Shown piece by piece: positions 25,908 through 34,326 of a stretch of DNA of 36,245 nucleotides. The notes below the pieces were generated by a model. The model worked only from the letters and a program-made list of their open reading frames with translations. It did not search any database and was not told where the DNA came from. The position numbers and the translations under genes were made by a program. How positions within the stretch are numbered: the stretch's first letter is position 1; each line of letters starts with the position of its first letter. Source of the stretch: Prevotellaceae bacterium (lineage in GTDB: Bacteria > Bacteroidota > Bacteroidia > Bacteroidales > UBA932); NCBI GenBank assembly GCA_031263185.1, contig JAISGH010000047.1, positions 1 through 36,245 on the forward strand, read 5' to 3'.

Positions 25908-26789
25908 TTATTCCTTGCCGGTGTAGCTTTCCTTTACCAGCGGGCAATTTAGCAGGTAGTCCAAGCTGATTTTAATGCTTTCTGCGGGTGCATGGTTGTA
26001 CTGCTCTACTTCCACAATCAGGAATTTTGTGCCGGCGGTGTCGGTGTTTTTGAAGATGGCGTCGAAGCCTACCATGCCGCTTTGCCCCAACTCCTTGTGG
26101 TCTTTGATGTGAAGCAGGGTGAAGCGTCCGGAATATTTTTGGAAGTATTCCACCGGGCTTTGCCGCCCCATGACCGTCCAGTACACGTCCATTTGGAAGA
26201 ATACCCATTCGGGGTTGGTGTGCTCCAGCATGTAGTCATACATCACCACGCCTTCGATTTTAGTAAATTCGTGCGCATGGTTATGGTAGCCGAACAGCAA
26301 TCCTTTTTCTTTGCATTTTTTCCCGATAGCGTTGTAGTAGTCGCAGTACGTTTGCAGGTCGGCAAGCGTTTTGGGCACGTCCATCCACGGCGCCACAATG
26401 TACTTCATGCCGGCGGCGAGGTGCGCCTCAATAGCCTCGTCCCACCACGCCAGCGGCGCTGCGAAATCTTTGGCGCGCAGCTCTTGCTCCGACAGCAGCT
26501 TTGTGGTGTGCGAAGACAGCACCTTCATTCCTGCGGCTTCCACAGCGGTTTTAAATTCTGCCGGCGCTTTGCCGTAAAATTTTCCGCTTTCGTAGCTGGC
26601 GGCTTCTACAGCGGTGTAGCCCGCCTCTCCTGCTTTCTTGATGGCCGCGTCAAAATCATTTTTGAAATCCTCGCGCAGCGAGTAGAGCTGCAAGGCAATG
26701 TCCTTTTTCGGCAGCTGCTGCGCTACCGGTGCTGTTGTGCAGGCTGCCAAAGACAGCGTAGCGGCGCATAGTAAAAATATTTTTTTCAT
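25908..26789 (-). CDS. Lipoprotein sugar isomerase/epimerase-like TIM barrel
   Basis: A 293-residue protein of the xylose-isomerase-like TIM-barrel superfamily (IolE/YcjR-like). It has a lipoprotein signal with lipobox LAAC at Cys17, so it acts in the periplasm on a lipid anchor. The barrel begins IALQLYSLREDF (about 32-43); acidic and His residues typical of the metal site occur at the strand ends (EAAS, GYHNHAHEF, QMDVYW, LHIKDH, VEVEQY). In related Bacteroides operons such proteins act on 3-keto-sugars as lyases or epimerases. It is the last gene of a four-gene operon, 3 bases after the preceding gene. Confidence 0.85.
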   Translation of the reverse strand: MKKIFLLCAATLSLAACTTAPVAQQLPKKDIALQLYSLREDFKNDFDAAIKKAGEAGYTAVEAASYESGKFYGKAPAEFKTAVEAAGMKVLSSHTTKLLSEQELRAKDFAAPLAWWDEAIEAHLAAGMKYIVAPWMDVPKTLADLQTYCDYYNAIGKKCKEKGLLFGYHNHAHEFTKIEGVVMYDYMLEHTNPEWVFFQMDVYWTVMGRQSPVEYFQKYSGRFTLLHIKDHKELGQSGMVGFDAIFKNTDTAGTKFLIVEVEQYNHAPAESIKISLDYLLNCPLVKESYTGKE

Positions 26790-26792
26790 CGC

Positions 26793-27917
26793 TTATTTTT
26801 TGTTTTTTAAGTTGTTTTTTTCGGACGCATGTTCGTCAACAATCGGCCACAGCGGTAGCCCGTAGCCCTGCTTCATGGTTCTGCGGCGGGCAAGGATTTC
26901 GTCCATTTCCTCGGGCTTCCCGATGCAGGGTGCGCCGTTTTTCACGGCGTCGTCAAACATTTTCCACGCCATGCTGGACGCAATCACGCTATCCTTTACG
27001 GTAGGGTAGCCTAAATTTTTTCCGGCCAGCACCGATTTTGCAAACACATCCACCAAAATATCAATTTTCTTATCGTTGAAATCGTCGGTTTTTGTAATGG
27101 TATCGTGCACACCGTGCAGCTCCACTGTGGCCGTTTTGAAGTCATACTTGAGGCGGGCGATACCTTTTGTCCCAATCACATCCACGTAGCAGTTGTGCGT
27201 CTGCACCTGCGCCATGTGTCCATACACAAACCCTTGCGTAATGTCGAACACCACGCCGTTTTGGAACGTGCCGTGCACCTGCACCCACCAAGGGTCGCTG
27301 TAGCTCCACATCCGGACGCCCTGCGCATGGTAAGTTTCATAATCGCTGCCGGCGTACCAGCGGGCGACGTCCACGTAGTGCATACCGCAATCGTGGAAGC
27401 ATGGACCTTCCGGCCCGTGCCCTTCCTGCGGCATGTGCCCGGGCGTCATGTGGGCAATTCGAATGATGGCCAATTCGCCAATTTCTCCGGAGCGGATAAA
27501 GTCAACCATCATTTTATGGTACCACGCATTGCGGTTAAATATGTTCACGGCCACCATCCGGTCGGATTTTGCCACCGCCTCGGCCACCTCCCACTCCGTT
27601 TTGATGTCGCCGGCAATCGGTTTTTCTGCCAGCACGTGCTTGCCTGCCTTCAGCGCCTTGTATAGCTGCGCGGGGCGCGAATCTGCCAAAGCAAATAACC
27701 CGACGACATCTATCGTCGGGTTTGCAAATATTTTATCTTCGTCATCGATGATTTCGGCGTGGGGCGCTATTACCTCGGCAGCTTTTCCGGCTGCAATGCC
27801 GGTGTCGCATATGTAAGCCAGCTCCCACAGCGGGTTTTTTAAGAGCTCCCTGCCGTACAGCTGCCCCATGCGCCCAAATCCGATAACTCCAATTTTAAGT
27901 TTCTCCTTGCGCTCCAC
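26793..27917 (-). CDS. Gfo/Idh/MocA-family oxidoreductase (cytoplasmic)
   Basis: A 374-residue NAD(P)-dependent oxidoreductase. The Rossmann motif GVIGFGRMG lies at 10-18 and the catalytic-lysine motif EKP at 98-100. HDCGMHYVDVARW carries the conserved His/Asp region of the active site. It lacks a signal peptide, unlike the other three operon members, so it probably works in the cytoplasm, for example reducing a 3-keto-sugar back to the sugar. Its start (27917) is the base right after the stop of the DUF1080 gene. Confidence 0.9.
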   Translation of the reverse strand: MERKEKLKIGVIGFGRMGQLYGRELLKNPLWELAYICDTGIAAGKAAEVIAPHAEIIDDEDKIFANPTIDVVGLFALADSRPAQLYKALKAGKHVLAEKPIAGDIKTEWEVAEAVAKSDRMVAVNIFNRNAWYHKMMVDFIRSGEIGELAIIRIAHMTPGHMPQEGHGPEGPCFHDCGMHYVDVARWYAGSDYETYHAQGVRMWSYSDPWWVQVHGTFQNGVVFDITQGFVYGHMAQVQTHNCYVDVIGTKGIARLKYDFKTATVELHGVHDTITKTDDFNDKKIDILVDVFAKSVLAGKNLGYPTVKDSVIASSMAWKMFDDAVKNGAPCIGKPEEMDEILARRRTMKQGYGLPLWPIVDEHASEKNNLKNKK

Positions 27918-28748
27918 TTAGTCTAACAATTTTATACGAATATTCCGAAACCAAATGTCGTTGCCGTGATCTTGCAGCCCGAAGAAGCCTTCGTGATCTT
28001 TTCCGCCGCAGCTGTTCAGCAGCTCAAACGCCAGCGGCCATGCCTTTTCGCTAAATTTGCTGGCCTGCAACATTTCCGTCCACTTGGGTGTCCACAAATG
28101 GTATTCCAGCACATTTTCGCCATTTTGCCCGTGTACCACCGTGCCCTGATAAACCATCACTTTTGCCGTATTCCACTCGTCAAAAGGATTTGCGTTTTGC
28201 GGTACCGCCGGAATCATGTCGTACAGCGAAGCGGCCTGCCGGTTGTTGTCCTTGCCTAACTTGGCGTCGGGATGATTTTCGTTGTCTAACAGCTGAAATT
28301 CGGGCGCCGAGATGTAAATAGGCTCTATTACCTCTTTTCCGTCTTTATCTTTCGTTGCCACTTCCTGCGCCAAGTAAAGGATTCCGGAGTTTCCACCCTT
28401 AGAAATTTTCCAATCCAGCAGCAGCTCAAAGTTTTTGAACTTGTGGTTGAAAATAAGGTCGCCTCCATCGGCTTCCTGCGCTTCGCCGCCGCCGGAGCCG
28501 TTGAATTTGATGCAGCCGTCTTCGATCACCCACTTGCCCGGCACGTGGTCTTTTCCGTAGCCGCGCCAGCCGTTGAAAGTTTGCCCGTCGAAGAGTACGA
28601 TGTAGCCATCGTTATCAACAGGAAATGTAGAGAGGTCAGCTGCCGGCTTGTCCAATACGGTGTAAACCGGCTTTGTTGTGCCGCCGCTGCAAGCAGCAAA
28701 CACGCCCGCAGCAATAAAGCAGCTCTGTAGCAAAATACTTTTTGTCAT
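27918..28748 (-). CDS. DUF1080 lipoprotein (3-keto-disaccharide hydrolase type)
   Basis: A 276-residue periplasmic lipoprotein, lipobox FAAC with Cys20. The DUF1080 (PF06439) jelly-roll starts FDGQTFNGWRGYG and contains DLIFNHKFKNFELLLDWKISKGGNSGILYL, both classic signatures. Members of this family act on 3-keto-glycosides or related oxidised sugars. It lies directly against the downstream Gfo/Idh/MocA gene and 41 bases after the upstream Tat-type oxidoreductase. The 41-base gap is AT-rich with repeats of ATTGTTAATT. Confidence 0.9.
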   Translation of the reverse strand: MTKSILLQSCFIAAGVFAACSGGTTKPVYTVLDKPAADLSTFPVDNDGYIVLFDGQTFNGWRGYGKDHVPGKWVIEDGCIKFNGSGGGEAQEADGGDLIFNHKFKNFELLLDWKISKGGNSGILYLAQEVATKDKDGKEVIEPIYISAPEFQLLDNENHPDAKLGKDNNRQAASLYDMIPAVPQNANPFDEWNTAKVMVYQGTVVHGQNGENVLEYHLWTPKWTEMLQASKFSEKAWPLAFELLNSCGGKDHEGFFGLQDHGNDIWFRNIRIKLLD

Positions 28749-28757
28749 GATTGTTTT

Positions 28758-28794
28758 TGAATTGTTAATTGTTAATTATTAATTGTTAATTAAT
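28758..28794. repeat. AT-rich TTGTTAATT simple repeat
   Basis: Four overlapping copies of a TTGTTAATT/ATTAATTG-like unit between the DUF1080 and Tat oxidoreductase genes. No T-tract terminator or hairpin of note. Confidence 0.4.
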
Positions 28795-30277
28795 TCGGCA
28801 TGGCCGGTAATTGCCACCCGTTGCGATAAGTATGCTTAATCATTTCGTTAGCAAACGCCACTGCGTTCTGCGGCTCGGTCTCGGTCGGATTCCATGTTGG
28901 GTGCCCGTCCTTAATGCTGAACCCGTCGCTGATTTTCATTTTGATTGTTTCGCTGGGGCTAATGTTGGTGAACTTCATATTTATGCCATCCCAGTGCAGC
29001 TCCTTGTTTAAGGCTTGCAGGCGAACGGCCAGCACACCCATCACCACCATTTCGTTGAACGGGCCTGCTTCGCTAAACGGAGAAGCCGTTTCTACGCGGC
29101 CGGCGGCGTCTTCCTTGCAGGCGCGTACCCAGTCCATTTCGTGGCTCTCCTTTACTTCGCGCAGCACCTCCGGCGATTTGGGCGTACGACCCGACAGCAG
29201 CCACGGGTCTGCGCCGTAGCAGTTACAAATCAAGGTGTCTTTCGTGCCGTGGAAAATCACCAGCCCGCCGCCGTCTCCCATCAGCTGCTTGCCTTCGGGG
29301 AAGCCAGCCGGACGGTTGGGCATCATGCCGCCGTCGTACCAATGTACCACCACTTCGGGCATGGCCACCTTCGGCAGGTTTTCGCGGGCGGGGAACGTCA
29401 GCTTGACGTGCTGCGCCTGCGGTGCGCAATCTTTCAGCAGCTGGGTGGAAGAAGCTTCGACTTTGGTTGGGTAGCCTAACTTCAGCGCCTTGAATACCGG
29501 ATGCAGAATGTGGCAAGCCATGTCGCCCAGCGCGCCGGTGCCGTAAGGCCACCATCCGCGCCAATTCCACGGGTGATAAATGGCGTTGTAGGGGCGCACT
29601 TCGGCCGGGCCGGAGAACAAATCCCAATTTAAGGTAGAAGGAATTTTGTCTGCTTTGGCAGGCGTTTCCAATCCTTGCGGCCAAATGGGGCGGTCGGTTG
29701 CAGCTTCAACCTTCACGATTTCGCCGATTTCGCCGCTCCAAATCCATGCGCAGGTTTGGCGTACACCCGCGCCCGAAGCGCCCTGGTTACCCATCTGGGT
29801 GGCCACCTTGTGCTTGGCGGCCAGCTTGGTCAGCAGCCGAGATTCGTACACTGTGTGCGTCAGCGGCTTTTCCACGTACACATGCTTACCCAGCGCCATT
29901 GCTGTGGCAGCAATAATAGCGTGGGTGTGGTCGGCTGTAGCCACTACTACAGCGTCGGCTTCCTTGCCGAGTTCGTCGAACATTTTGCGGTAGTCGTAGT
30001 ACTTTTTCGCATTCGGGTAGCGCTTGAACGTGCCGTCGGCATACTTCCAGTCCACATCGCAAAGCCCGATGATATTTTGGCTGTTGATAGCTTTCAACAC
30101 GCCGGAACCGCGTCCGCCGATACCAACTCCCAAAATATTCAGCTTATCGCTGGGCGCAACGTGCCCTGCGGTTTTACCCAATACCGTATTGGGCACAATA
30201 GTAGGCGCCATGGCTAATCCGATAGCAGCTACAGCGCCTGTTTGAAGGAATTCCCTCCTTGAAATGTTTGGTGTCAT
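28790..30277 (-). CDS. Tat-exported Gfo/Idh/MocA-family oxidoreductase
   Basis: A 495-residue enzyme with a twin-arginine signal, SRREFLQTG at 6-14, so it folds with its NAD(P) cofactor before export to the periplasm. The Rossmann motif GVGIGGRG is at 50-57 and VEKPL follows at about 134-138; HPWNWRGWWPYGTGALGDMACHI is the conserved C-terminal active-site region. Such enzymes oxidise a sugar hydroxyl, often C3, with tightly bound cofactor. It is the first gene of the operon. A -7-like box is at 30330-30323, minus strand. Confidence 0.93.
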   Translation of the reverse strand: MTPNISRREFLQTGAVAAIGLAMAPTIVPNTVLGKTAGHVAPSDKLNILGVGIGGRGSGVLKAINSQNIIGLCDVDWKYADGTFKRYPNAKKYYDYRKMFDELGKEADAVVVATADHTHAIIAATAMALGKHVYVEKPLTHTVYESRLLTKLAAKHKVATQMGNQGASGAGVRQTCAWIWSGEIGEIVKVEAATDRPIWPQGLETPAKADKIPSTLNWDLFSGPAEVRPYNAIYHPWNWRGWWPYGTGALGDMACHILHPVFKALKLGYPTKVEASSTQLLKDCAPQAQHVKLTFPARENLPKVAMPEVVVHWYDGGMMPNRPAGFPEGKQLMGDGGGLVIFHGTKDTLICNCYGADPWLLSGRTPKSPEVLREVKESHEMDWVRACKEDAAGRVETASPFSEAGPFNEMVVMGVLAVRLQALNKELHWDGINMKFTNISPSETIKMKISDGFSIKDGHPTWNPTETEPQNAVAFANEMIKHTYRNGWQLPAMPN

Positions 30278-30322
30278 TTATAAATGTATTTTTTTGGTTA
30301 GCAATAAAAAACAATTAAGCAA

Positions 30323-30330
30323 CAAATATA
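30323..30330 (-). promoter_or_regulatory. Putative -7 box of the 3-keto operon
   Basis: TATATTTG on the minus strand, 45 bases before the Tat oxidoreductase ATG. No TTTG at the expected 19-21 bases upstream. Confidence 0.35.
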
Positions 30331-30448
30331 TAAATTAAATGGCAAATTAGAAAATTTGCAGGGAAAAAAAGATATACTTTTTTGGTAGAAATCACGAAAT
30401 AAAGCATTACTTTTACAGCCTGATTTTAACCGAAATAAAGCAGCTTTT

Positions 30449-30841
30449 ATGGAACTTACGCTCAAGGAAGGATTGCAATACATTGCAGACAAGATTGTTA
30501 CCGAAGAAGATACGGCTTCAAGGTATGGCTCCGGGCTGGTAGCGGTATTTGCCACGCCGGCCATGGTTGGCCTCATGGAAAATGCCGCCATGAACGCCGT
30601 GCTGCCGCACCTGCCTCAAGGCTACGGCACGGTGGGTACCTCCATTTGCGTTGCGCACAGCAAGGCTACGCCTGTTGGCATGAGGGTTTGGGGCGTTGCA
30701 ACGCTGGTAAAGGTTGATGGCAAGCGGTTGCAGTTTGAAGTTGCGGCCAAAGACGAGCAGGGCGAGATAGGGCGCGGCACACATGAGCGCTGCGTAGTTG
30801 ATGTGGAAAAATTTGCGGGTAGAGTTTATAGAAAAATTTAG
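30449..30841 (+). CDS. Hotdog-fold thioesterase, FlK-like
   Basis: A 130-residue single hotdog domain. T36 (VFATP), E44 (GLMENA) and H70 (CVAHSK) have exactly the spacing of the fluoroacetyl-CoA thioesterase triad T42/E50/H76, and a second conserved His occurs in GTHERCVVD. Proteins of this family in ordinary bacteria hydrolyse small acyl-CoAs; fluoroacetate resistance should not be assumed. No signal peptide. It is followed by a large inverted-repeat element and then the BrkB gene in the same direction. Confidence 0.82.
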   Translation: MELTLKEGLQYIADKIVTEEDTASRYGSGLVAVFATPAMVGLMENAAMNAVLPHLPQGYGTVGTSICVAHSKATPVGMRVWGVATLVKVDGKRLQFEVAAKDEQGEIGRGTHERCVVDVEKFAGRVYRKI

Positions 30842-30848
30842 CAATGAC

Positions 30849-31048
30849 AAATAAACAAGATATAACAGTAGAGACCTCACCCCCGGCCCCTCTCCAAAGG
30901 AGAGGGGTGGCTGACGCCGAATATCGTGTCTCTGCTCCCCTCTCCTTTGGAGAGGGGCTGGGGGGTGAGGTCTCTACGACGAGCAGGTGTTACTTCCGCT
31001 ACGTCCCGCAGAGGCGACATTTTATTAACTGTTATATCTTGTTTATTT
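30849..31048. repeat. Nested inverted-repeat element between thioesterase and brkB-like gene
   Basis: Outer arms of 21 bp (30849-30869 and 31028-31048, perfect) enclose inner arms of about 40 bp (30868-30907 and 30937-30977, one indel and one mismatch). Each inner arm itself contains the palindrome CCCCTCTCC-AAA-GGAGAGGGG. The only open frame across it is a by-product of the repeat. If the two genes share a transcript, the RNA would form a long stem between them. Confidence 0.7.
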
Positions 31049-31070
31049 TTCATGCCTTAGGAGTTTAGAG

Positions 31071-32414
31071 ATGATGAAGAAGTTGATGGAGTGGTACCGG
31101 CAAAGCGTTCAGTTCGTAACCTACGACATTTGGCACATGAACAAAACGCGCGTCAACGCTCGCGATGTTCTGCTTATCAAGCTGCTCAAGGTCATATTCA
31201 TTTCCGTACAGGGCTTTTTTGTTGATAAAATATCGCTACGCGCCTCTGCCCTTACGTTCTATACGCTCATTGCCATTGTTCCGGTGCTGGCCATGCTACT
31301 TGGCATTGCCAAAGGGTTTGGGCTGGACGAGTACATGGTAAACCTGCTGCACACGCGCTTTTCCGAACAAAAAGAGCTGCTGACCCTTCTGCTCAACTTT
31401 TCCGAATCTATGCTTCTCACCCGTGCGGGGAGCAGCATAGTTGCGGGCGTCAGCGTGCTGTTCCTGCTGTGGGCAATACTGAACTTGCTCAACAACATTG
31501 AGGTTTCGTTCAACTACATTTGGCAGGTCAAGCGCGCCCGTCCGTGGTCGCGCAAGGTTGCCGACTACCTTTCGATTATGCTCATTGCGCCCATATTTCT
31601 CATCGTATCGAGCTCCATTACGGTGGTGATGCACGCGCACGTTATTTCGTTTGCGGCAGAGGTTGGCATTTACCCCTACGTTGCGCCGATAGTCAAGCTG
31701 GGATTTAAATCGCTGAGCTACGTGCTGCTGTGGTTAGTGTTCACCTTTGTATACGTGGCCATGCCCTACGCTAAGGTCAAAGTAGCGCCGGCGCTCATAG
31801 CCGGCATCATTTCGGGGACGCTGTTTCACCTTGTTCAAAACTTTTACATCTACTCGCAGGTCATGGTATCGAAGTACAGCGCCATATACGGCAGCTTTGC
31901 CGCCGTACCGCTGTTTTTGCTGTGGGCGCAAACCAGCTGGTTTATCCTGCTGCTTGGGGCGGAGCTGTCGTTTGCCGCGCAAAACGTGCAGCACTACGAG
32001 TACGGCGTCAGCACGCAGAACCTGAGCATACGCGAGCGCAAGCTACTGTCGCTGCTCATTGCGCAGGTCGTTGTCAAAAATTTTGCCCTCGGCAGCAAGC
32101 CAATGGGGTCGTCGGAAATTGCGGCAACGCTCAACATCTCCATGCGCATAACGCGCGATATTCTGTTTAACCTCGTGCAGTGCGGCATTGTGAGCGAAGT
32201 CGTAACCAACGACCCCAAGGTAAACACCTACCAGCCGGCTATGGATATACACGCCATCACCGTAGGCTACGTGCTCGACAGCGTCGAAGCGCGAGGCGAG
32301 CAGTACGCCGACGGCGAAGATACCGTTGAACGGCAACACTTTTCGCGCCTGCTTTCGCAAATTTCGCTCCACGCAAGCGCGCACGAGGGGAGGGTGAAAA
32401 TTATGGAGGTATAG
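31071..32414 (+). CDS. YihY/BrkB-family membrane protein with C-terminal winged-helix-like domain
   Basis: A 447-residue inner-membrane protein of the YihY/virulence-factor BrkB family (once misnamed RNase BN). The signature ASALTFYTLIAIVPVLAMLLG lies around residues 58-78, and about six transmembrane helices end near residue 305 (PLFLLWAQTSWFILLLGAELSFA). A soluble tail of about 120 residues with a helix-turn-helix-like part (SSEIAATLNISMRITRDILFNLVQCGIV) follows. AGGAG, 8 bases before the ATG, is one of the few Shine-Dalgarno-like sequences here. The function of the family is unsettled; transport has been suggested. The start could also be the second ATG, 3 bases later. Confidence 0.88.
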   Translation: MMKKLMEWYRQSVQFVTYDIWHMNKTRVNARDVLLIKLLKVIFISVQGFFVDKISLRASALTFYTLIAIVPVLAMLLGIAKGFGLDEYMVNLLHTRFSEQKELLTLLLNFSESMLLTRAGSSIVAGVSVLFLLWAILNLLNNIEVSFNYIWQVKRARPWSRKVADYLSIMLIAPIFLIVSSSITVVMHAHVISFAAEVGIYPYVAPIVKLGFKSLSYVLLWLVFTFVYVAMPYAKVKVAPALIAGIISGTLFHLVQNFYIYSQVMVSKYSAIYGSFAAVPLFLLWAQTSWFILLLGAELSFAAQNVQHYEYGVSTQNLSIRERKLLSLLIAQVVVKNFALGSKPMGSSEIAATLNISMRITRDILFNLVQCGIVSEVVTNDPKVNTYQPAMDIHAITVGYVLDSVEARGEQYADGEDTVERQHFSRLLSQISLHASAHEGRVKIMEV

Positions 32415-32483
32415 AGGCTTTTGCCGTACCGCAAAAGGCAAAAACGCAAAAGGCGCAACCGAATAACGCAATTTTTTTCATGG

Positions 32484-33398
32484 CTAAAACGCATAACCCA
32501 GAGAAATTCCTCCCGTAAGCCCGAAGGAGCTGATTGTGTACATGGGCGTGAGCCCGATGCGAAGCAGAAAGCCTTCTGCCGGCTGATAGCGGTAGCCAAT
32601 GGTTGCCGTGCCAACAGTCCACCAAACGGCGCCTGATGTTGGGAGGCTTCCCTGCGCTGTTGCGCCTATTCCCAGCTCCAGGTGGCTGCGCCCGCTGCCT
32701 GTCAGGTAGTAAAGGCTAACAGGTACCATAGCCGCCGTAACGCCAAAAATACCAATGTAACCCATCCCCACAGAAGCGCCCAGCCCGCTCTTGCCTACAA
32801 CAAAATGGCAATCGTAGTTCACTGAGTATAGTAGCGGTGTTCGTCCAAAAAGCTCAAAATATACTGCTTGCTGAAATCGGGGACGGGTTTCCTCTTTTTC
32901 CCGATTTTTTATGGCCTGTAGCTTAGCCGAAAGCTTGGACTTGACGCTTGCCGGGCTAACAGGAACAAAAATCCCTGCCTGAAACATTGGCAGCACTTCC
33001 CCTCTTTTTTGCTCTCCGCTTTCGGACAGGAATGTTCCCAGCCCAGCCCCCGCCTGAAACCATTTTTTGTAGCGGTAAACGTACATTACGCCAAGAATAT
33101 CAAAATTCTCTTTACCGCCAATTTGATGCCAGTACTGTAGCGAAACGAAAGGCGAGTTGATGCGCGGCTTCAGGTGGTAGCTGACGCCTGCGCCAAAGCT
33201 CAGCAAGCCTGCACCCGCCTGCACACTCCAGCGGTTTTTGGCAAACAGGTACTCCACATCGGCGCCAAGCGAAGCGCCGCCGCCCATAAAAAAACCGGCG
33301 TTCACCGCCATGCTGGGCGATTTGGCGCTGTCCTGCTGCCCCAGCGCAACGGCGGGCAGCCAAAGCAAAAATAAAAGGATACAAAAAAATGGTTTCAT
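32484..33398 (-). CDS. Outer-membrane beta-barrel protein, hybrid of two modules
   Basis: A 304-residue protein with signal peptide (about 1-20, ALG-QQ). Residues 29-147 form the same module found twice in the upstream neighbour (GADVEYLFAKNRWSVQAGAG...YHLKPRINS...FQAGAGLG). From about 178 on is a different Bacteroidota barrel type (ELFGRTPLLYSVNYD ... TIGYRYQPAEGFLLRIGLTP ... SLGYAF), ending in Phe. Between them is a charged linker. Function unknown. It lies 41 bases downstream of its paralogue and converges on the BrkB-like gene with no clear terminator between them. Confidence 0.7.
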   Translation of the reverse strand: MKPFFCILLFLLWLPAVALGQQDSAKSPSMAVNAGFFMGGGASLGADVEYLFAKNRWSVQAGAGLLSFGAGVSYHLKPRINSPFVSLQYWHQIGGKENFDILGVMYVYRYKKWFQAGAGLGTFLSESGEQKRGEVLPMFQAGIFVPVSPASVKSKLSAKLQAIKNREKEETRPRFQQAVYFELFGRTPLLYSVNYDCHFVVGKSGLGASVGMGYIGIFGVTAAMVPVSLYYLTGSGRSHLELGIGATAQGSLPTSGAVWWTVGTATIGYRYQPAEGFLLRIGLTPMYTISSFGLTGGISLGYAF

Positions 33399-33439
33399 CG
33401 GATGTCAACAGATTTCAGATTTCAAAATTCAAAAATACG

Positions 33440-34318
33440 CTACCACGGGAAGTACGCGCCAATGTTGAACAGCCAGTAGTACTTGTACTTTTCCGAAGCG
33501 TAAACATCCGCGCCGTGGTAAAGCGCGTAGCTAAGGCCCAGCCCAGCCTGAAAATATTTCGGAGCCCTATAGACAAGCAGGGGGCCAGCCATAATAGTAG
33601 CGCCGCCGGGTTGCCAAAGTTGCCAATGCCAATACTGCACCGACGCAAACGAAGAGTTGATGCTCGGCTTGAGATGGCAGTTAACGCCTGCGCTAACCCC
33701 TTTTAACCCCGCGCCCGCCTGCGCTCCCCAGCGGCTGCCGGAAACAAGGTATTCAACGTCGGCACCCAAAGACCCACCTCCCATACCAACGCCAACGCTA
33801 ACCGCCTTGTTCTTTTGCGAACTTGCCGATGCCTCTTCTGAGGGTGGACTTGTGAATCGCTTAGAGGAAAACGGAAGGTAGCTGCCAACGTTGAACAGTG
33901 GTACCGGCATTCCGCCCAATCCTGTAAAGTAGCCTTGGGGGAGGGCAATACCGCAGCCTACCCCTGCCTGAAAAGACTTTGTACGAAAAACAAACATGGG
34001 CGCAATAAACGACATTTGTACAAAGGGAGCAAGCCACATTTCCCAGTACTGCACAGAGATGAACGAAGAGTTAATGCGCGGCTTCAGGTGGTAGTTGATA
34101 CCTGCGCCAAAGCTGATAAGCCCCGCGCCCACCTGCACGCCCCAGCGGTTTTTGGCAAACAGGTACTCCACATCGGCGCCGTACATAGCGCCACCACCCA
34201 TAAGAAACCCCCTGTTTACCGCCATGTTGGGCAACCTTTGCGGTTGTAGCGTACTATCTACCTCTCCGTATAAGGAAACAGATAACAATATGAATATCGA
34301 AAATATCAGCCATTTCAT
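33440..34318 (-). CDS. Outer-membrane protein with two tandem 120-residue modules
   Basis: A 292-residue protein with a signal peptide (about 1-18). It is built of two repeats: residues 32-152 and 172-292. Both contain the GADVEYL...RWG.Q.GAGL...G.N.HLKP.INSSF.SVQYW pattern and end in N(V/I)G(S/A)Y(L/F)P. They are joined by a Ser/Glu-rich linker. High Gly/Tyr/Phe and alternating strands indicate a beta-barrel or barrel-like outer-membrane protein; it ends in PW rather than F. It starts 8 bases after the stop of a lipoprotein gene, so it is in an operon with it. No known family recognised. Confidence 0.7.
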   Translation of the reverse strand: MKWLIFSIFILLSVSLYGEVDSTLQPQRLPNMAVNRGFLMGGGAMYGADVEYLFAKNRWGVQVGAGLISFGAGINYHLKPRINSSFISVQYWEMWLAPFVQMSFIAPMFVFRTKSFQAGVGCGIALPQGYFTGLGGMPVPLFNVGSYLPFSSKRFTSPPSEEASASSQKNKAVSVGVGMGGGSLGADVEYLVSGSRWGAQAGAGLKGVSAGVNCHLKPSINSSFASVQYWHWQLWQPGGATIMAGPLLVYRAPKYFQAGLGLSYALYHGADVYASEKYKYYWLFNIGAYFPW

Positions 34319-34326
34319 AATTTAGA

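Noticed and set aside
25900-25920. AAGGAAT-TTT-ATTCCTT hairpin between tolC and the TIM-barrel gene as a terminator
   Set aside because: It has a weak AT-rich stem, no T-tract on either strand, and overlaps the last codons of the minus-strand gene.
30844-31068. A 74-codon open frame between the thioesterase and BrkB-like genes
   Set aside because: It consists of the nested inverted repeat; the protein has no natural composition and the same repeat reads similarly on both strands.
32415-32483. CTTTTGC/GCAAAAG hairpin as a bidirectional terminator between the BrkB-like and barrel genes
   Set aside because: The stem is only 7 bp and neither side has a proper T-tract.
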